NCBI RefSeq assembly: GCF_001509585.1
Contig: NZ_LNCI01000009.1
Location: 62,001 to 126,000 of the forward strand
Origin: Tropicimonas marinistellae
GTDB lineage: Bacteria > Pseudomonadota > Alphaproteobacteria > Rhodobacterales > Rhodobacteraceae
Direction: 5' to 3'
DNA length: 64,000 nucleotides
Notes under the pieces: generated by a model
Seen by the model: only the letters and a program-made list of their open reading frames with translations
What the model was told of the DNA's origin: nothing
The model's database searches: none
Position numbers and translations under genes: made by a program
In this document: piece by piece, positions 17,390-26,192 of the stretch
Position numbering within the stretch: position 1 is the stretch's first letter
How the letters are laid out: the number at the start of each line of letters is the position of its first letter

Positions 17390-18005
17390 CGGGGATCTCC
17401 ATTTGGCCGACACCCAGAAGGCCCAGCAGGATCGACATCAGCATTATCAGCCCAATCATCGAGACGAGGATGCCAAAGAACACCACTCCCGGGCGGCTAA
17501 ACCCGTGCAATTCGCACACGAACTGGGTGAGAAGATAGAAAAAGGCGATTACGCCAGCGACGCCGACAAGAGTGGAAAATGTCGGAGCGAGCAGGATCAG
17601 AACTGCCTGCACAATTTGCAGCAAGACCATGAGGAGTTGCAGCCAAGCCATCAGCGCAATCGCATCAGCGAATCTGCCCTGACCGCCAAAACTGCGCCCT
17701 ATCCGGTGGATCGCCAAAACCGCAAGCGCAAGCAGCACGCCCTGAACTGCCGCGAGCCATAGTGGGCTCGTGAACACCGCCGGCAGAATAACCGTGATCT
17801 CCTCATCCGCCGGACCGAGAAGTGCCATGGGCGCGTAGCCTGCCAGAACGCTAAGCGCCACGACAAGGAGCAGCGCTTCCCACATGAGTGAGGCAGGATA
17901 ATTCTGTGCGATAATCCGACCGGCAGCACCACGCGGGTTCTGGATCGTCTCCCGCACGAGTTCCGGAAAGCTGGGGAGAGATTGGCTCATCGTTTCTTCA
18001 CTCAT
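17382..18005 (-). CDS. Yip1 family membrane protein
   Basis: The protein has 207 residues with five hydrophobic segments (about 40-62, 70-100, 115-140, 145-165, 175-200). The N-terminal LVRETIQNPRGAAGRIIAQNYP stretch is typical of bacterial Yip1-domain proteins, whose molecular function is unknown. It overlaps the preceding Yip1 gene by 8 bases and the following sufS by 8, so all three are translationally coupled. The location in an Fe-S assembly operon suggests co-expression with it but does not prove a role in it. Confidence 0.85.
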   Translation of the reverse strand: MSEETMSQSLPSFPELVRETIQNPRGAAGRIIAQNYPASLMWEALLLVVALSVLAGYAPMALLGPADEEITVILPAVFTSPLWLAAVQGVLLALAVLAIHRIGRSFGGQGRFADAIALMAWLQLLMVLLQIVQAVLILLAPTFSTLVGVAGVIAFFYLLTQFVCELHGFSRPGVVFFGILVSMIGLIMLMSILLGLLGVGQMEIPDV

Positions 18006-18507
18006 CGGACGCCGGCGTCTCGGCCTCGATCAGCGATATTGCCCAGACGGCACAAAACGCAAGAGCCACCAGCCCATCTACCACCGTGAGTTGTGCGCCC
18101 GGTCCGATCAGAGCCTCGACAATTGCGCGCAGCAGCATGATCGGCGACACCGCGAGCACCGTCCAGAACAACGCGACGCGCGCCCGTGTGAAGCTGCCCC
18201 TGCCTCCGAACATGCGCGCGGCGAGATGGCTGAGCGCGGCAAGAAGATAGAAAAGGAGCGGCCAGACAAACAGCCATATGAAGAACGTGATTCCCAGTAC
18301 CGCCTCGGCGGGCGGAGCATCTTCCGCCGGCATGTCGAAGGCCAGAATGCCCGGCACCTGGCTGACAAAAACGATGAAGCATCCAAGCAACAGAAAAACC
18401 AGCGCACGCGCCTCGGGCCGGTCATCGCCCGGCAGGCTGCCCAGCAAGCGCCGCATCACGTCGCGCGGCGCCCGATAGGTTCGCAGGATCTCGGCGGTGA
18501 TGGCCAC
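17998..18507 (-). CDS. Yip1 family membrane protein (second copy)
   Basis: The protein has 169 residues if the GTG at 18507 is used; an ATG at 18534 inside the end of sufD would add nine. The N-terminal AEILRTYRAPRDVMRRLL is followed by four or five membrane segments from about residue 38 and a FGGRGSFTRARVALFW loop that matches the FGGQGRFADAIALMAW loop of the neighbouring Yip1 protein. The two are distant paralogues in tandem. The start is uncertain because the GTG has only a G-rich stretch upstream. Confidence 0.8.
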   Translation of the reverse strand: MAITAEILRTYRAPRDVMRRLLGSLPGDDRPEARALVFLLLGCFIVFVSQVPGILAFDMPAEDAPPAEAVLGITFFIWLFVWPLLFYLLAALSHLAARMFGGRGSFTRARVALFWTVLAVSPIMLLRAIVEALIGPGAQLTVVDGLVALAFCAVWAISLIEAETPASDE

Positions 18508-18509
18508 CT

Positions 18510-19805
18510 CTACCCCCGGCGCCGTTCCAGCCAACCTTCCAGACGGCCCAGAATGTCGGCAGCGATGGCCTCGTCCTCGATCTCATCGATCGCTTCGGCA
18601 ACGAAGGCGACGACCATCAAATCGGTCGCGATATCCTTCGGCACACCACGCGAGCGCAGATAGAAAAGCCCCTCGTCGTCAATGGCTCCCGACGTCGAGC
18701 CGTGGGAGCAGGCCACATCGTCGGCGTAGATTTCCAATTCGGGCTTTGCATAGAACTGGCTGTCGTCGTCGAGGAGCAGCGACTGGCTGATCTGGTAGCC
18801 GTCGGTCTTTTGCGCTCCGTCCTTCACGAGGATCTTGCCCTGGAAGACACCGACTGCCCCATTGCGCAGCACCTTCTTGAAAACCTGTCGACTTTCGCAA
18901 TTCACCGCGTCGTGCGTGACGAACACCGTGTCGTCGTGGTGGAAGTCGCCGGTCGCGCCATCACCGAGTGCTGCCCCGGCAACATGCGCCACCGCGTCGT
19001 CGCCCGTCATTTCCACCACCGCCTCATTGCGGGTCAAAGCGCCATTCACGGTAAGTGTGAAGGACTTGAACGTGCTTTCCTTACCAAGCCGGGCGAACAT
19101 ATGCGTCGCCGCACGTCGCTCATGTGCGCGCCCCTGCGTGCGCACATGGTGGAACGCGGCACCGTCGGCGACTTCTACCTCGAGCACCTTGTTGAGACGC
19201 GATGCTGCGGGGCCGTTTTCGAGCAGCGTAAGGTCTGCACCCTCTTCAACCTTGACCACGTTGTGGATCGTCACATCGAGGTTCTCGGTCTTCTGTACGT
19301 AGCTTAGGTTGACCGGCTTTTCCGCCCTGCCCGTCACGCGGATCAGCACGCCATTCTCTGCGAAGGCCGTGTTCAGCGCGGCCAGCGGGCGCTCCACCGG
19401 GCTCTGTCCGTTCGCTTCAAGCACGCCATAGAGTTCGCGTGCCCAGTGGATATCGGCGGCACCGGCTTGAGCGAGTGGCTCGATCTCGACGCCGGCCATC
19501 GCCAGGTCGTCGGAGGCGTCGGGGTCGAAAACCCCATCGACAAAGACAATCTGCAACCGGTCAATCTCGTGGAAGACGGCGGACTCGTAGAGCTCGAACA
19601 CCGCTGCCGGCGGCACGTCCGGCTGCACCAGCGTAGCTGGACGCGTGTATTTCCAATACTCGTCACGGGCGTGCGGCAATCCCATTGCCCGTAGGCGCGA
19701 CAACGCGGCGTTGCGCGCTTCGGTCAGCCAGACACCCCCCGCGGGCTTCGCGATTGCGGCGATACGCGCCTCGGTCGCATCCTGCTTCTGTTGTGGCAGT
19801 GCCAT
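18510..19805 (-). CDS. sufD: Fe-S cluster assembly protein SufD
   Basis: The protein has 431 residues from the ATG at 19805, immediately after the sufC stop, with GGAGG ten bases upstream inside the sufC end. The SufBD core beta-helix is recognisable, including RNGAVGVFQGKILV and the late DVACSHGSTSGAIDDEGLFYLRSRG (shown in parts), which places the conserved histidine used at the SufB-SufD interface. SufD forms the SufBC2D scaffold where clusters are built. It is in the standard order sufB..sufC-sufD. Confidence 0.95.
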   Translation of the reverse strand: MALPQQKQDATEARIAAIAKPAGGVWLTEARNAALSRLRAMGLPHARDEYWKYTRPATLVQPDVPPAAVFELYESAVFHEIDRLQIVFVDGVFDPDASDDLAMAGVEIEPLAQAGAADIHWARELYGVLEANGQSPVERPLAALNTAFAENGVLIRVTGRAEKPVNLSYVQKTENLDVTIHNVVKVEEGADLTLLENGPAASRLNKVLEVEVADGAAFHHVRTQGRAHERRAATHMFARLGKESTFKSFTLTVNGALTRNEAVVEMTGDDAVAHVAGAALGDGATGDFHHDDTVFVTHDAVNCESRQVFKKVLRNGAVGVFQGKILVKDGAQKTDGYQISQSLLLDDDSQFYAKPELEIYADDVACSHGSTSGAIDDEGLFYLRSRGVPKDIATDLMVVAFVAEAIDEIEDEAIAADILGRLEGWLERRRG

Positions 19806-19806
19806 G

Positions 19807-20562
19807 TTACGCCACCTCCGAGAGGATATCGGCATAACCATTGTTCTCCACCTCGAGCGCCAGTTCCGGCCCGCCCGTCTTCACGATACGGCCGCCCGCG
19901 AGAATATGGACAACGTCCGGCTGGATGTGGTCGAGCAACCGCTGGTAGTGGGTAATCACGAGGAACGCCCGGCCGGCGTCACGCAACGCGTTCACACCCT
20001 CGGCGACAAGTTTCATAGCGTCCACGTCGAGCCCTGAATCCGTTTCGTCGAGGATGCACATCTTCGGCTCTAGAATGGCCATCTGCAGGATCTCGTTGCG
20101 TTTTTTCTCGCCACCCGAGAACCCGACATTGACCGGACGCTTCAGCATGTCAGCGTCGATCTTCAGAGTCTTTGCCTTTTCTCGGATCAGCTTAAGGAAA
20201 TCGGCAGCGGAGATTTCCTCCTCCCCGCGCGCTTTCCGCTGGGCATTCACCGCCGTCCGAAGAAACGTCATATTGCCGACGCCGGGGATCTCCACAGGGT
20301 ATTGGAATGCCAGGAAAAGGCCCGCTGCTGCGCGCTCTTCAGGTTCCAGTTCGAGCAGGTCCTTCCCATCCATTTCGGCGGACCCGTCCGTCACCTCGTA
20401 GCCGTCGCGCCCGGAAAGGACGTAGGAAAGCGTCGATTTGCCAGACCCGTTCGGCCCCATGATCGCATGGACCTTGCCGGCCTCAACGGTCAGGTCGACG
20501 CCATTGAGAATTGCCTTGTCTTCTTCTTCAAGTTTGACGTGCAGGTTTTTGATTTCCAGCAT
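19807..20562 (-). CDS. sufC: Fe-S cluster assembly ATPase SufC
   Basis: This 251-residue ABC-type ATPase has Walker A GPNGSGKSTLSYVLSG, signature GFSGGEKKRNEI, Walker B CILDETDSGLD and the H-loop VITHYQRLL. The extra residues in the D-loop region (DETDSGLDVDAMK) are characteristic of SufC. It is cytoplasmic and powers conformational change of SufB and SufD during cluster assembly. It lies between a small membrane protein gene and sufD. Confidence 0.97.
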   Translation of the reverse strand: MLEIKNLHVKLEEEDKAILNGVDLTVEAGKVHAIMGPNGSGKSTLSYVLSGRDGYEVTDGSAEMDGKDLLELEPEERAAAGLFLAFQYPVEIPGVGNMTFLRTAVNAQRKARGEEEISAADFLKLIREKAKTLKIDADMLKRPVNVGFSGGEKKRNEILQMAILEPKMCILDETDSGLDVDAMKLVAEGVNALRDAGRAFLVITHYQRLLDHIQPDVVHILAGGRIVKTGGPELALEVENNGYADILSEVA

Positions 20563-20645
20563 ATTTAGCCCTTACATACGGTATAAGCCGGCGTCCGCGA
20601 GGGACCCGGCCAGATGTTTCGAATGGAGAGGAAGTGACGCGGGGC

Positions 20646-20939
20646 TCAGCCGCCCGCGGGAATCCGTGTGATCGTCGAGGTCGTCGAGGAGTCGTCCGAG
20701 AGAATGCGACCCACCAAGTCTGGCTGGTAGTTCAGAAACGCCGCCAGCACGCCGCCGACCAGCGCCAGCGTAAGCAGAAAGGAGAGAAGCCGATTGTACC
20801 ATGGCAACGGCGCGCGGACCTGCTTCGCCCGGCGCAGTTCTTTCTTCGATGGCACCGCCACACCGTCCGGGATCCATTGCTTGCCAGATTGGATGCGCGC
20901 AATGCGCTCGGCAAATCTCTGATCCATTGCGACGGACAT
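20646..20939 (-). CDS. Small single-pass membrane protein in the suf operon
   Basis: The protein has 97 residues from the ATG at 20939; an in-frame ATG at 20954 is also possible. The N-terminal half is charged (DQRFAERIARIQSGKQWIPDG and KKELRRAKQVR), then PWYNRLLSFLLTLALVGGVL forms one membrane helix near residues 53-72, with the rest outside. I do not know a named family. It sits between the ybjQ-like gene and sufC on the same strand. The topology suggests an N-in cytoplasmic domain, possibly anchoring something to the membrane; that is inference. Confidence 0.75.
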   Translation of the reverse strand: MSVAMDQRFAERIARIQSGKQWIPDGVAVPSKKELRRAKQVRAPLPWYNRLLSFLLTLALVGGVLAAFLNYQPDLVGRILSDDSSTTSTITRIPAGG

Positions 20940-21015
20940 GATCGTTAACCTCACCTACTCCGGTTCCGGCACAACCTTGCCTTGAATGTGGGCGATATAT
21001 TGACGAAATCAGCAC

Positions 21016-21327
21016 TTAAGAAAGCCTTACCGCCGTGCCCGAGGCCGAGACCATCAGCATGTTGTTGATAACCTCGTAGTCCAGGTCGACACCCACTACC
21101 GCATTGGCCCCGAGGGCGGCCGCGCGTTCCTCCAACTCCCGCAGTGCGGTCTCGCGCGCCTCACCCAAGCTCGCCTCATAGCTCGACGAACGCCCACCAA
21201 TGATATCCGTGATTCCGGCAAAAACGTCTCGGAACACATTCGCGCCGAGGATCGCCTCGCCGACGACAATTCCGAGATAGTCCTTGATAGGCCGGCCTTC
21301 CACGGCCGGTGTGGTGGTCACGATCAT
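21016..21327 (-). CDS. YbjQ / UPF0145 family protein
   Basis: The protein has 103 residues, matching the roughly 105-residue UPF0145 (YbjQ_1) family. Conserved features are [12 protein letters not shown] at the start, [12 protein letters not shown], and [23 protein letters not shown] (read in parts). The fold forms pentamers and is sometimes described as heavy-metal-binding, with no established function. The ATG at 21327 is chosen over one at 21354 because it gives the family-type start and has a purine-rich GGGAGAAGGCGGG upstream. It follows sufB after 57 bases. Confidence 0.88.
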   Translation of the reverse strand: MIVTTTPAVEGRPIKDYLGIVVGEAILGANVFRDVFAGITDIIGGRSSSYEASLGEARETALRELEERAAALGANAVVGVDLDYEVINNMLMVSASGTAVRLS

Positions 21328-21384
21328 TGATCCCGCCTTCTCCCAGGGGTTCATGTCAGGGTCCGTTCTGTGGCCGGGTTGCGG

Positions 21385-22908
21385 TCAGCCGACCGATCCC
21401 TCCAGAGAAATCGCCACAAGCTGTTGCGCTTCCATGGCAAATTCCATCGGCAGCGCCTGAAGGACTTCCTTGCAGAAGCCGTTGACCACAAGCGCCACGG
21501 CTTCCTCCTCGTCCATACCGCGCTGGCGGCAGTAGAAGAGCTGGTCGTCGTCCACCTTGGACGTTGTCGCCTCGTGTTCCACGCGTGAGGAGTTGTTCTT
21601 CACCTCGATATAGGGAACCGTGTGCGCCCCGCAGGTAGAGCCAATCAGGAGGCTGTCGCACTGGGTGTAATTGCGTGACTCCTTCGCCCGTGGGTGGACG
21701 GAAACGAGCCCGCGATAGGTATTCTGCGCCTTGCCGGCGCTGATCCCCTTGGAGACGATCCGGCTCTTCGTGCTCTTCCCCAGGTGCACCATCTTCGTAC
21801 CGGTATCGGCCTGCTGGTAGTTATTGGTGATGGCGATGGAATAAAACTCACCTTGGCTGTCGTCGCCGCGCAAGATGCAGGACGGGTACTTCCAGGTGAT
21901 CGCGGAGCCCGTTTCCACCTGCGTCCACATCACTTTGGAGCGGTCGCCCCTGCAATCAGCCCGTTTGGTGACGAAGTTGTAGATGCCGCCATGCCCGTTC
22001 TCGTCGCCCGGGAACCAGTTCTGCACGGTGGAGTACTTCACCTCCGCGTCTTCCAGAACGACGATTTCAACCACCGCCGCGTGCAGTTGCGCGACGTCGC
22101 GCTGCGGTGCCGTGCAGCCTTCCAGGTAACTCACGTAGGCGCCCTTGTCGGCGATGATCAAAGTGCGCTCGAACTGACCGGTGTTTTCGGCATTGATCCG
22201 GAAGTAGGTGGAAAGCTCCATCGGACAGCTCACGCCCTCGGGCACGTAAACGAAGGAGCCGTCGGAGAAGACTGCCGAGTTCAGCGTCGCAAAGAAATTG
22301 TCCGACTGCGGCACCACCGAGCCCAGATACTTCTTCACCAGTTCAGGGTGTTCCTTGATGGCTTCGGAGATCGAACAGAAGATGACCCCGGCCTTGGCAA
22401 GTTCCTCCTTGAAGGTCGTTCCGACCGACACCGAGTCGAACACTGCGTCCACTGCAACCTTCCGGCCCTCCTGGGGAGCGTTCTCCGCTCCTTCGACACC
22501 GGCGAGGATCATCTGCTCCTTGAGCGGAATTCCGAGTTTCTCGTAGGTTTCCAAAAGCTTGGGATCAACCTCGTCGAGCGACTTCGGTTTCTCGTGCATC
22601 GACGCAGGCGCTGCGTAGTAATACTGGTCCTGGTAATCGATGCCGGGCACATTGAGGAGCGCCCAGTCGGGCTGTTCCATCTGCTTCCAACGGCGGAAGG
22701 CGGCCAGCCGCCAATCCAGCATCCACTCCGGCTCCCCGTTGCGCTCCGAGATCAGTCGAACGATATCCTCGTTGATGCCCTTCGGGGCATACTCCATCTC
22801 GATATCGGTGTCCCAACCGTATTTGTAGGTGCCCATATTCTGGACAGCTTCGACGGTCTCCCGATCAACGCCTTCCTTAACGTCCAGCTTGTCTTCAATT
22901 GCCGTCAT
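21385..22908 (-). CDS. sufB: Fe-S cluster assembly protein SufB
   Basis: The protein has 507 residues from the ATG at 22908, typical SufB length. It shows the conserved [10 protein letters not shown] segment, [20 protein letters not shown], and the C-terminal [25 protein letters not shown] stretch containing the conserved cysteine of the SufB core. SufB receives sulfur from the desulfurase and, with SufD and SufC, builds Fe-S clusters. It follows the class I-type desulfurase gene by 47 bases. Confidence 0.97.
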   Translation of the reverse strand: MTAIEDKLDVKEGVDRETVEAVQNMGTYKYGWDTDIEMEYAPKGINEDIVRLISERNGEPEWMLDWRLAAFRRWKQMEQPDWALLNVPGIDYQDQYYYAAPASMHEKPKSLDEVDPKLLETYEKLGIPLKEQMILAGVEGAENAPQEGRKVAVDAVFDSVSVGTTFKEELAKAGVIFCSISEAIKEHPELVKKYLGSVVPQSDNFFATLNSAVFSDGSFVYVPEGVSCPMELSTYFRINAENTGQFERTLIIADKGAYVSYLEGCTAPQRDVAQLHAAVVEIVVLEDAEVKYSTVQNWFPGDENGHGGIYNFVTKRADCRGDRSKVMWTQVETGSAITWKYPSCILRGDDSQGEFYSIAITNNYQQADTGTKMVHLGKSTKSRIVSKGISAGKAQNTYRGLVSVHPRAKESRNYTQCDSLLIGSTCGAHTVPYIEVKNNSSRVEHEATTSKVDDDQLFYCRQRGMDEEEAVALVVNGFCKEVLQALPMEFAMEAQQLVAISLEGSVG

Positions 22909-22955
22909 ATCCGCTCCAATCCGTCTAATTGGGCCTTGCAACCCAGCCAGGCAGG

Positions 22956-23996
22956 TTACCCTGCCCGGGCTTTTCGTTTCCGGTGCGCGTCAGCCCAGAC
23001 ATCGGCAAATCGCAGCACCTCATCTTTTGTCGTCGTCGGTCCAATCGAGATCCGGATGGCGCATTCCGCGCCGTCCCCGAACCCCATTGCCCGCAACACG
23101 CGGCTAGATTTCACTTTGCCGGAGGAGCAGGCCGATCCCGCGGATATCGCGAAGCCAGCCAGATCCATCTGCATCACCTGGGTTTCTCCCCGCCACCCCG
23201 GCACGATGATGGAGGTGGTATTGGGGAGTCGCCGCGCCGATTTCCCGACAAAAATAATATCCTCTGCGGAAGAATCCAGTGCTTTTTCTAGAATGTTTCT
23301 AAGTTTCTCCACGCGCTCCCAGGCTCCGGCCTCCAGATCGCGCTGTGCGGCTGCCGCCGCAGCACCGAATCCAGCGATTCCGACAAGGTTTTCCGTGCCT
23401 GAGCGCCGCCCCATCTCCTGTCCGCCGCCCCGAATGCGTGCCGATACGTCCAACCCGCGCTTCAGCACCAACGCTCCCACGCCTTTCGGTCCACCGATCT
23501 TGTGTGCGGAAATCAGCGCCATGTCGCATCCCGCCCAGTTGAAGGCAAGAGGAACCTTGCCGAACGCCTGGGTCATGTCGCTCACCGCCAGCCCGGGCGG
23601 CAAATCCTGGAGGATCCCGGTCTCGGAGTTCGCCAGTTGCAACGTCGCACGTTCCGGGTTCGGCACGTCGACGTGCCCGCTAGCAGAAACCGATAGGGCC
23701 GTATCGGCCCAGCTCAGGACCGCGTCGTGTTCGATTTCCGCCGCTGCAAGCCCCCGCCCCGCGAGGGCCATGGCCGCAGCCTCCGTTGCACCGGACGTGA
23801 AGACGATATCTGCGCCGTCGGCCCCAAACGCGTTGGCAACCTGCGTACGTGCGCGCTCCAAGAGCCCTTTCGCGGCGCGCCCCTCCGCATGCACCGACGA
23901 CGGGTTTCCAAGAAGGTCCATCGCCTGCAGCATAGCGGCCCGTGCCTCGGGTCTGAGCGGCGCGGTCGCGTTCCAGTCCAGATAGGTCCGTGTCAT
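22956..23996 (-). CDS. Cysteine desulfurase family protein (IscS/NifS-like)
   Basis: The protein has 346 residues from the ATG at 23996, starting [18 protein letters not shown] in the usual aminotransferase class V way. The PLP lysine lies in [16 protein letters not shown] and the class I catalytic cysteine in [14 protein letters not shown]. It is shorter than IscS (about 400 residues) and resembles the alphaproteobacterial desulfurase that heads suf operons. It would supply persulfide sulfur. Having both this and SufS in one operon is common in this group, and the division of labour is not established. Confidence 0.93.
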   Translation of the reverse strand: MTRTYLDWNATAPLRPEARAAMLQAMDLLGNPSSVHAEGRAAKGLLERARTQVANAFGADGADIVFTSGATEAAAMALAGRGLAAAEIEHDAVLSWADTALSVSASGHVDVPNPERATLQLANSETGILQDLPPGLAVSDMTQAFGKVPLAFNWAGCDMALISAHKIGGPKGVGALVLKRGLDVSARIRGGGQEMGRRSGTENLVGIAGFGAAAAAAQRDLEAGAWERVEKLRNILEKALDSSAEDIIFVGKSARRLPNTTSIIVPGWRGETQVMQMDLAGFAISAGSACSSGKVKSSRVLRAMGFGDGAECAIRISIGPTTTKDEVLRFADVWADAHRKRKARAG

Positions 23997-24127
23997 TCTT
24001 GTCGCCCGAACATCAAAACCCAACAACAAGCCGCCCGTGCCAAGGTTTCTTTCGAACGAAGAAACGGTCCAGAGCAGCACCGCTGGCCGCTGTACCCATA
24101 GGTCAGCGCGTCAGGCGGCGCAATCTG

Positions 24128-24595
24128 TCAGGGGGAGCAATCGTCGTGCATCTGGAACAGCGAGGGAACGGCCGGACATGGCGCAAGATCGTTGCTCATC
24201 ACATCCGACAGACGCGCCTGGTGCAGGAACACGTAGACATGCGCCGACAGGCCCTCCCACAGACGGTTGTTCAGGGATTGCGCCCGGCTTCCGGATACGC
24301 CCCCCTTGGCCCCTGCCCCCATATGAAGCGCGCTGACGGTTTCGTCCACCGCCGTGAGAACTTCGGACACCCGGATCTGCTCGGGTGCACGCCCCAACCG
24401 ATACCCGCCGCCCGGCCCGCGCACCGATTCTACGAGCCCGGCGCGGCGCAGTTTCACGAAGAGCTGTTCCAGGTAGGGCAGCGAAATGTCCTGCCGCTCA
24501 CTGATCTCCGACAGGGTGACGAGTTCCCCCTTCGGCGCCAGTGCAAGATCGGTCAGTGCCACCATTGCATAGCGGCCCTTTGTGCTCAGTTTCAC
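24128..24595 (-). CDS. iscR: Rrf2 family Fe-S-responsive regulator (IscR-like)
   Basis: The protein has 155 residues from the GTG at 24595, with GGGAG upstream; the N-terminus MKLSTKGRYAMVALTDLA is the standard Rrf2 start. The winged helix-turn-helix includes ISLPYLEQLFVKLRRAGLVESVRGP (in parts). Classical IscR binds a [2Fe-2S] cluster through three cysteines near residues 92-104; here that region (GAGAKGGVSGSRAQSLNNRLWEG) has none. The only cysteines are Cys140 and Cys153 near the C-terminus. A cysteine-poor IscR has been described in Rhodobacter sphaeroides as a repressor of Fe-S genes. It heads the suf operon and probably autoregulates it. Confidence 0.92.
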   Translation of the reverse strand: MKLSTKGRYAMVALTDLALAPKGELVTLSEISERQDISLPYLEQLFVKLRRAGLVESVRGPGGGYRLGRAPEQIRVSEVLTAVDETVSALHMGAGAKGGVSGSRAQSLNNRLWEGLSAHVYVFLHQARLSDVMSNDLAPCPAVPSLFQMHDDCSP

Positions 24596-24614
24596 GGCAC
24601 TCCCTCCCGAAAGG

Positions 24615-24643
24615 TTGACGTGAGCGTTTCGGCAGATTAACTG
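24615..24643 (+). promoter_or_regulatory. Putative rightward promoter of the alpha/beta hydrolase gene
   Basis: TTGACG (24615-24620) and TAACTG (24638-24643) are separated by 17 bases. The transcript would begin near 24650 and carry a leader of about 110 bases to the hydrolase ATG at 24760. It faces the iscR promoter. Confidence 0.4.
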
Positions 24644-24682
24644 CCAGTCGCTGCGCGCACACGCGGCCCACACGCTCGCAAC

Positions 24683-24711
24683 GTTTTAGTTTGCCGGACT
24701 TTTCGCGTCAA
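24683..24711 (-). promoter_or_regulatory. Putative iscR-suf operon promoter
   Basis: On the minus strand TTGACG (24711-24706) and TAAAAC (24688-24683) are separated by exactly 17 bases. The start point would be near 24676, giving a leader of about 80 bases. No canonical enterobacterial IscR site was recognised. Confidence 0.55.
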
Positions 24712-24759
24712 CGCACCCAGGTGACGCATCGGCCGGCCCGAAAAGGAAGAGGCAGGCGC

Positions 24760-25413
24760 ATGCCCGAGGTGATTTTTCCCGGACCCGAAGGTCGGCTGGA
24801 GGGCCGGTATCACCCGCAGAAGGAAAAGGACGCGCCAATCGCAATCATCCTGCACCCCCACCCGCAGTTCGGGGGCACGATGAACAACAAGGTCGTCTAC
24901 AACCTGCATTACACCTTCCACAACATGGGCTTTACCGTGTTGCGGTTCAATTTCCGCGGCGTCGGTCGATCGCAGGGAGAATACGATCAGGGGGTGGGCG
25001 AGCTTTCGGATGCCGCCTCCGCGCTCGACTATCTGCAGTCGATGAACCAAAACGCCAAGCATTGCTGGGTCGCCGGCTTCTCCTTCGGCGCCTGGATCGG
25101 CATGCAGCTCTTGATGCGCCGCCCCGAGATCACCGGTTTCATCTCGGTTTCGCCGCCCGCGAACATGTACGACTTCTCGTTTCTCGCCCCCTGCCCATCG
25201 TCGGGCCTGATTATCAATGGAGGCGCGGACCGGGTCGCCCCGCCCAAGGACACCCATACCTTGGTGTCAAAGCTGCATGAGCAGAAGGGGATCACGATCA
25301 CCCACGAAGAGATGGAAGGCGCCGGTCACTTCTTCGAGGAGCCTTACATGCAGCCGATGCTGGATCACGTGGAGACCTACGTGCGCCGCCGTCTGACAGA
25401 AACCACGCGTTGA
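24760..25413 (+). CDS. Alpha/beta hydrolase
   Basis: The protein has 217 residues from the ATG at 24760, which has AGGAAGAGG upstream; a more distant in-frame ATG at 24691 is less likely. The nucleophile elbow is GFSFGAW (Ser near residue 115), with HPHPQFGGTMNNKV forming the oxyanion region, GGADRVAPPKDT the acid strand and EGAGHFFEEP the catalytic histidine. This subgroup of small serine hydrolases is widespread beside iscR in Rhodobacteraceae, substrate unknown. It is divergent from iscR and followed by a small conserved gene 7 bases later. Confidence 0.9.
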   Translation: MPEVIFPGPEGRLEGRYHPQKEKDAPIAIILHPHPQFGGTMNNKVVYNLHYTFHNMGFTVLRFNFRGVGRSQGEYDQGVGELSDAASALDYLQSMNQNAKHCWVAGFSFGAWIGMQLLMRRPEITGFISVSPPANMYDFSFLAPCPSSGLIINGGADRVAPPKDTHTLVSKLHEQKGITITHEEMEGAGHFFEEPYMQPMLDHVETYVRRRLTETTR

Positions 25414-25420
25414 GGCATCA

Positions 25421-25651
25421 ATGGGCATTCTCGAAGACCTCGCCGATGGGCTGGCCAAGGACACGATCGACGAGGCCCACAGGTTCGGCAAGGAAGAGCT
25501 GATCACCGAGGTCGCCAAGCAACTCGGGGCCACCTCAACGACGATGGAAGAAGCCTACCTGACCTCGATTCGGATGAGGCTTGCCGAGAAACGGGCGCGG
25601 GAGTTTCTCGTCGCGCAGGTAAGCCAGTTGGAAGAAAAGTCGAGCGGCTAG
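25421..25651 (+). CDS. Small conserved helical protein
   Basis: This 76-residue acidic, all-helical protein begins MGILEDLADGLAKDTIDEA, with EVAKQLGATSTTMEEAYLTS in the middle and a basic RMRLAEKRAREFL helix. It has no membrane segment or signal peptide. I do not recognise a named family. It starts 7 bases after the hydrolase stop and is almost certainly co-transcribed with it. Confidence 0.75.
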   Translation: MGILEDLADGLAKDTIDEAHRFGKEELITEVAKQLGATSTTMEEAYLTSIRMRLAEKRAREFLVAQVSQLEEKSSG

Positions 25652-26192
25652 CCTCGCGGGCTTTCGCGTCAGGGCCGAAAAACCACGAAATGAGCCGGAC
25701 CGGGTCTCCTTCGGGGATTTCTCGCGCGGCGAAGTCTTGGAGTGCTCCGTTATTGGGGCATTCAATTCTCTGCACCATGCATTCTTTTTGATCGATCCGC
25801 ATGCCGAGCAGGCTAGTAGCCGTTCAAAACGCCAAGACATGCCGCGCCGCAGCATTGCCGAACTGGTATTTCCACAACGTACAGGCGAACATGGCCGCAG
25901 GGAGGACAACTTCGGGCTGCTAAAGGAACCGCCATGTGTCTGACCACCGAAGCATTCCTACTCTTCCTCAGCATATTGCCATCAACCATCGTTGAAACAT
26001 CCTCGGATCGGATCGTGATCCATGCAGAGGTCCGCGATGCGGTTTGGGAAGTTAAAGAAGACAAATGGTGTACGCCGGCCCCTCAGATCGATGCAGCTGT
26101 CCGTTTGAAAGGCGGCGCGGACACCTGAACGCGGCGCACGCCGAGCACCGCGCGCCCTTGCCCTCTGCTGTGGCACGGCATAGAGCCGCTCC
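25652..26192. other. 541-base stretch with at most one small gene
   Basis: This stretch lies between the small helical protein gene and the HD-domain gene. The only candidate is a 64-codon rightward frame at 25934, listed separately. Leftward frames at 25535..25909 and 25813..26064 have no credible start signals. No strong hairpin was found. Confidence 0.55.
25934..26128 (+). CDS. Possible small secreted or membrane peptide
   Basis: This is 64 codons with AAAGGA five bases before the ATG. The N-terminus CLTTEAFLLFLSILPSTIV is hydrophobic and could be a membrane helix or signal; the rest (DRIVIHAEVRDAVWEVKEDKW) looks like a beta-strand protein. It has no recognised family. The ribosome binding site and composition make it worth listing, but it could be chance. 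Confidence 0.3.
   Translation: MCLTTEAFLLFLSILPSTIVETSSDRIVIHAEVRDAVWEVKEDKWCTPAPQIDAAVRLKGGADT

Noticed and set aside
21694-23985. A 763-codon rightward open frame opposite sufB and the desulfurase
   Set aside because: The leftward frames encode SufB and a cysteine desulfurase with all their motifs. The rightward frame is an antisense shadow caused by high G+C and has no recognisable domain.
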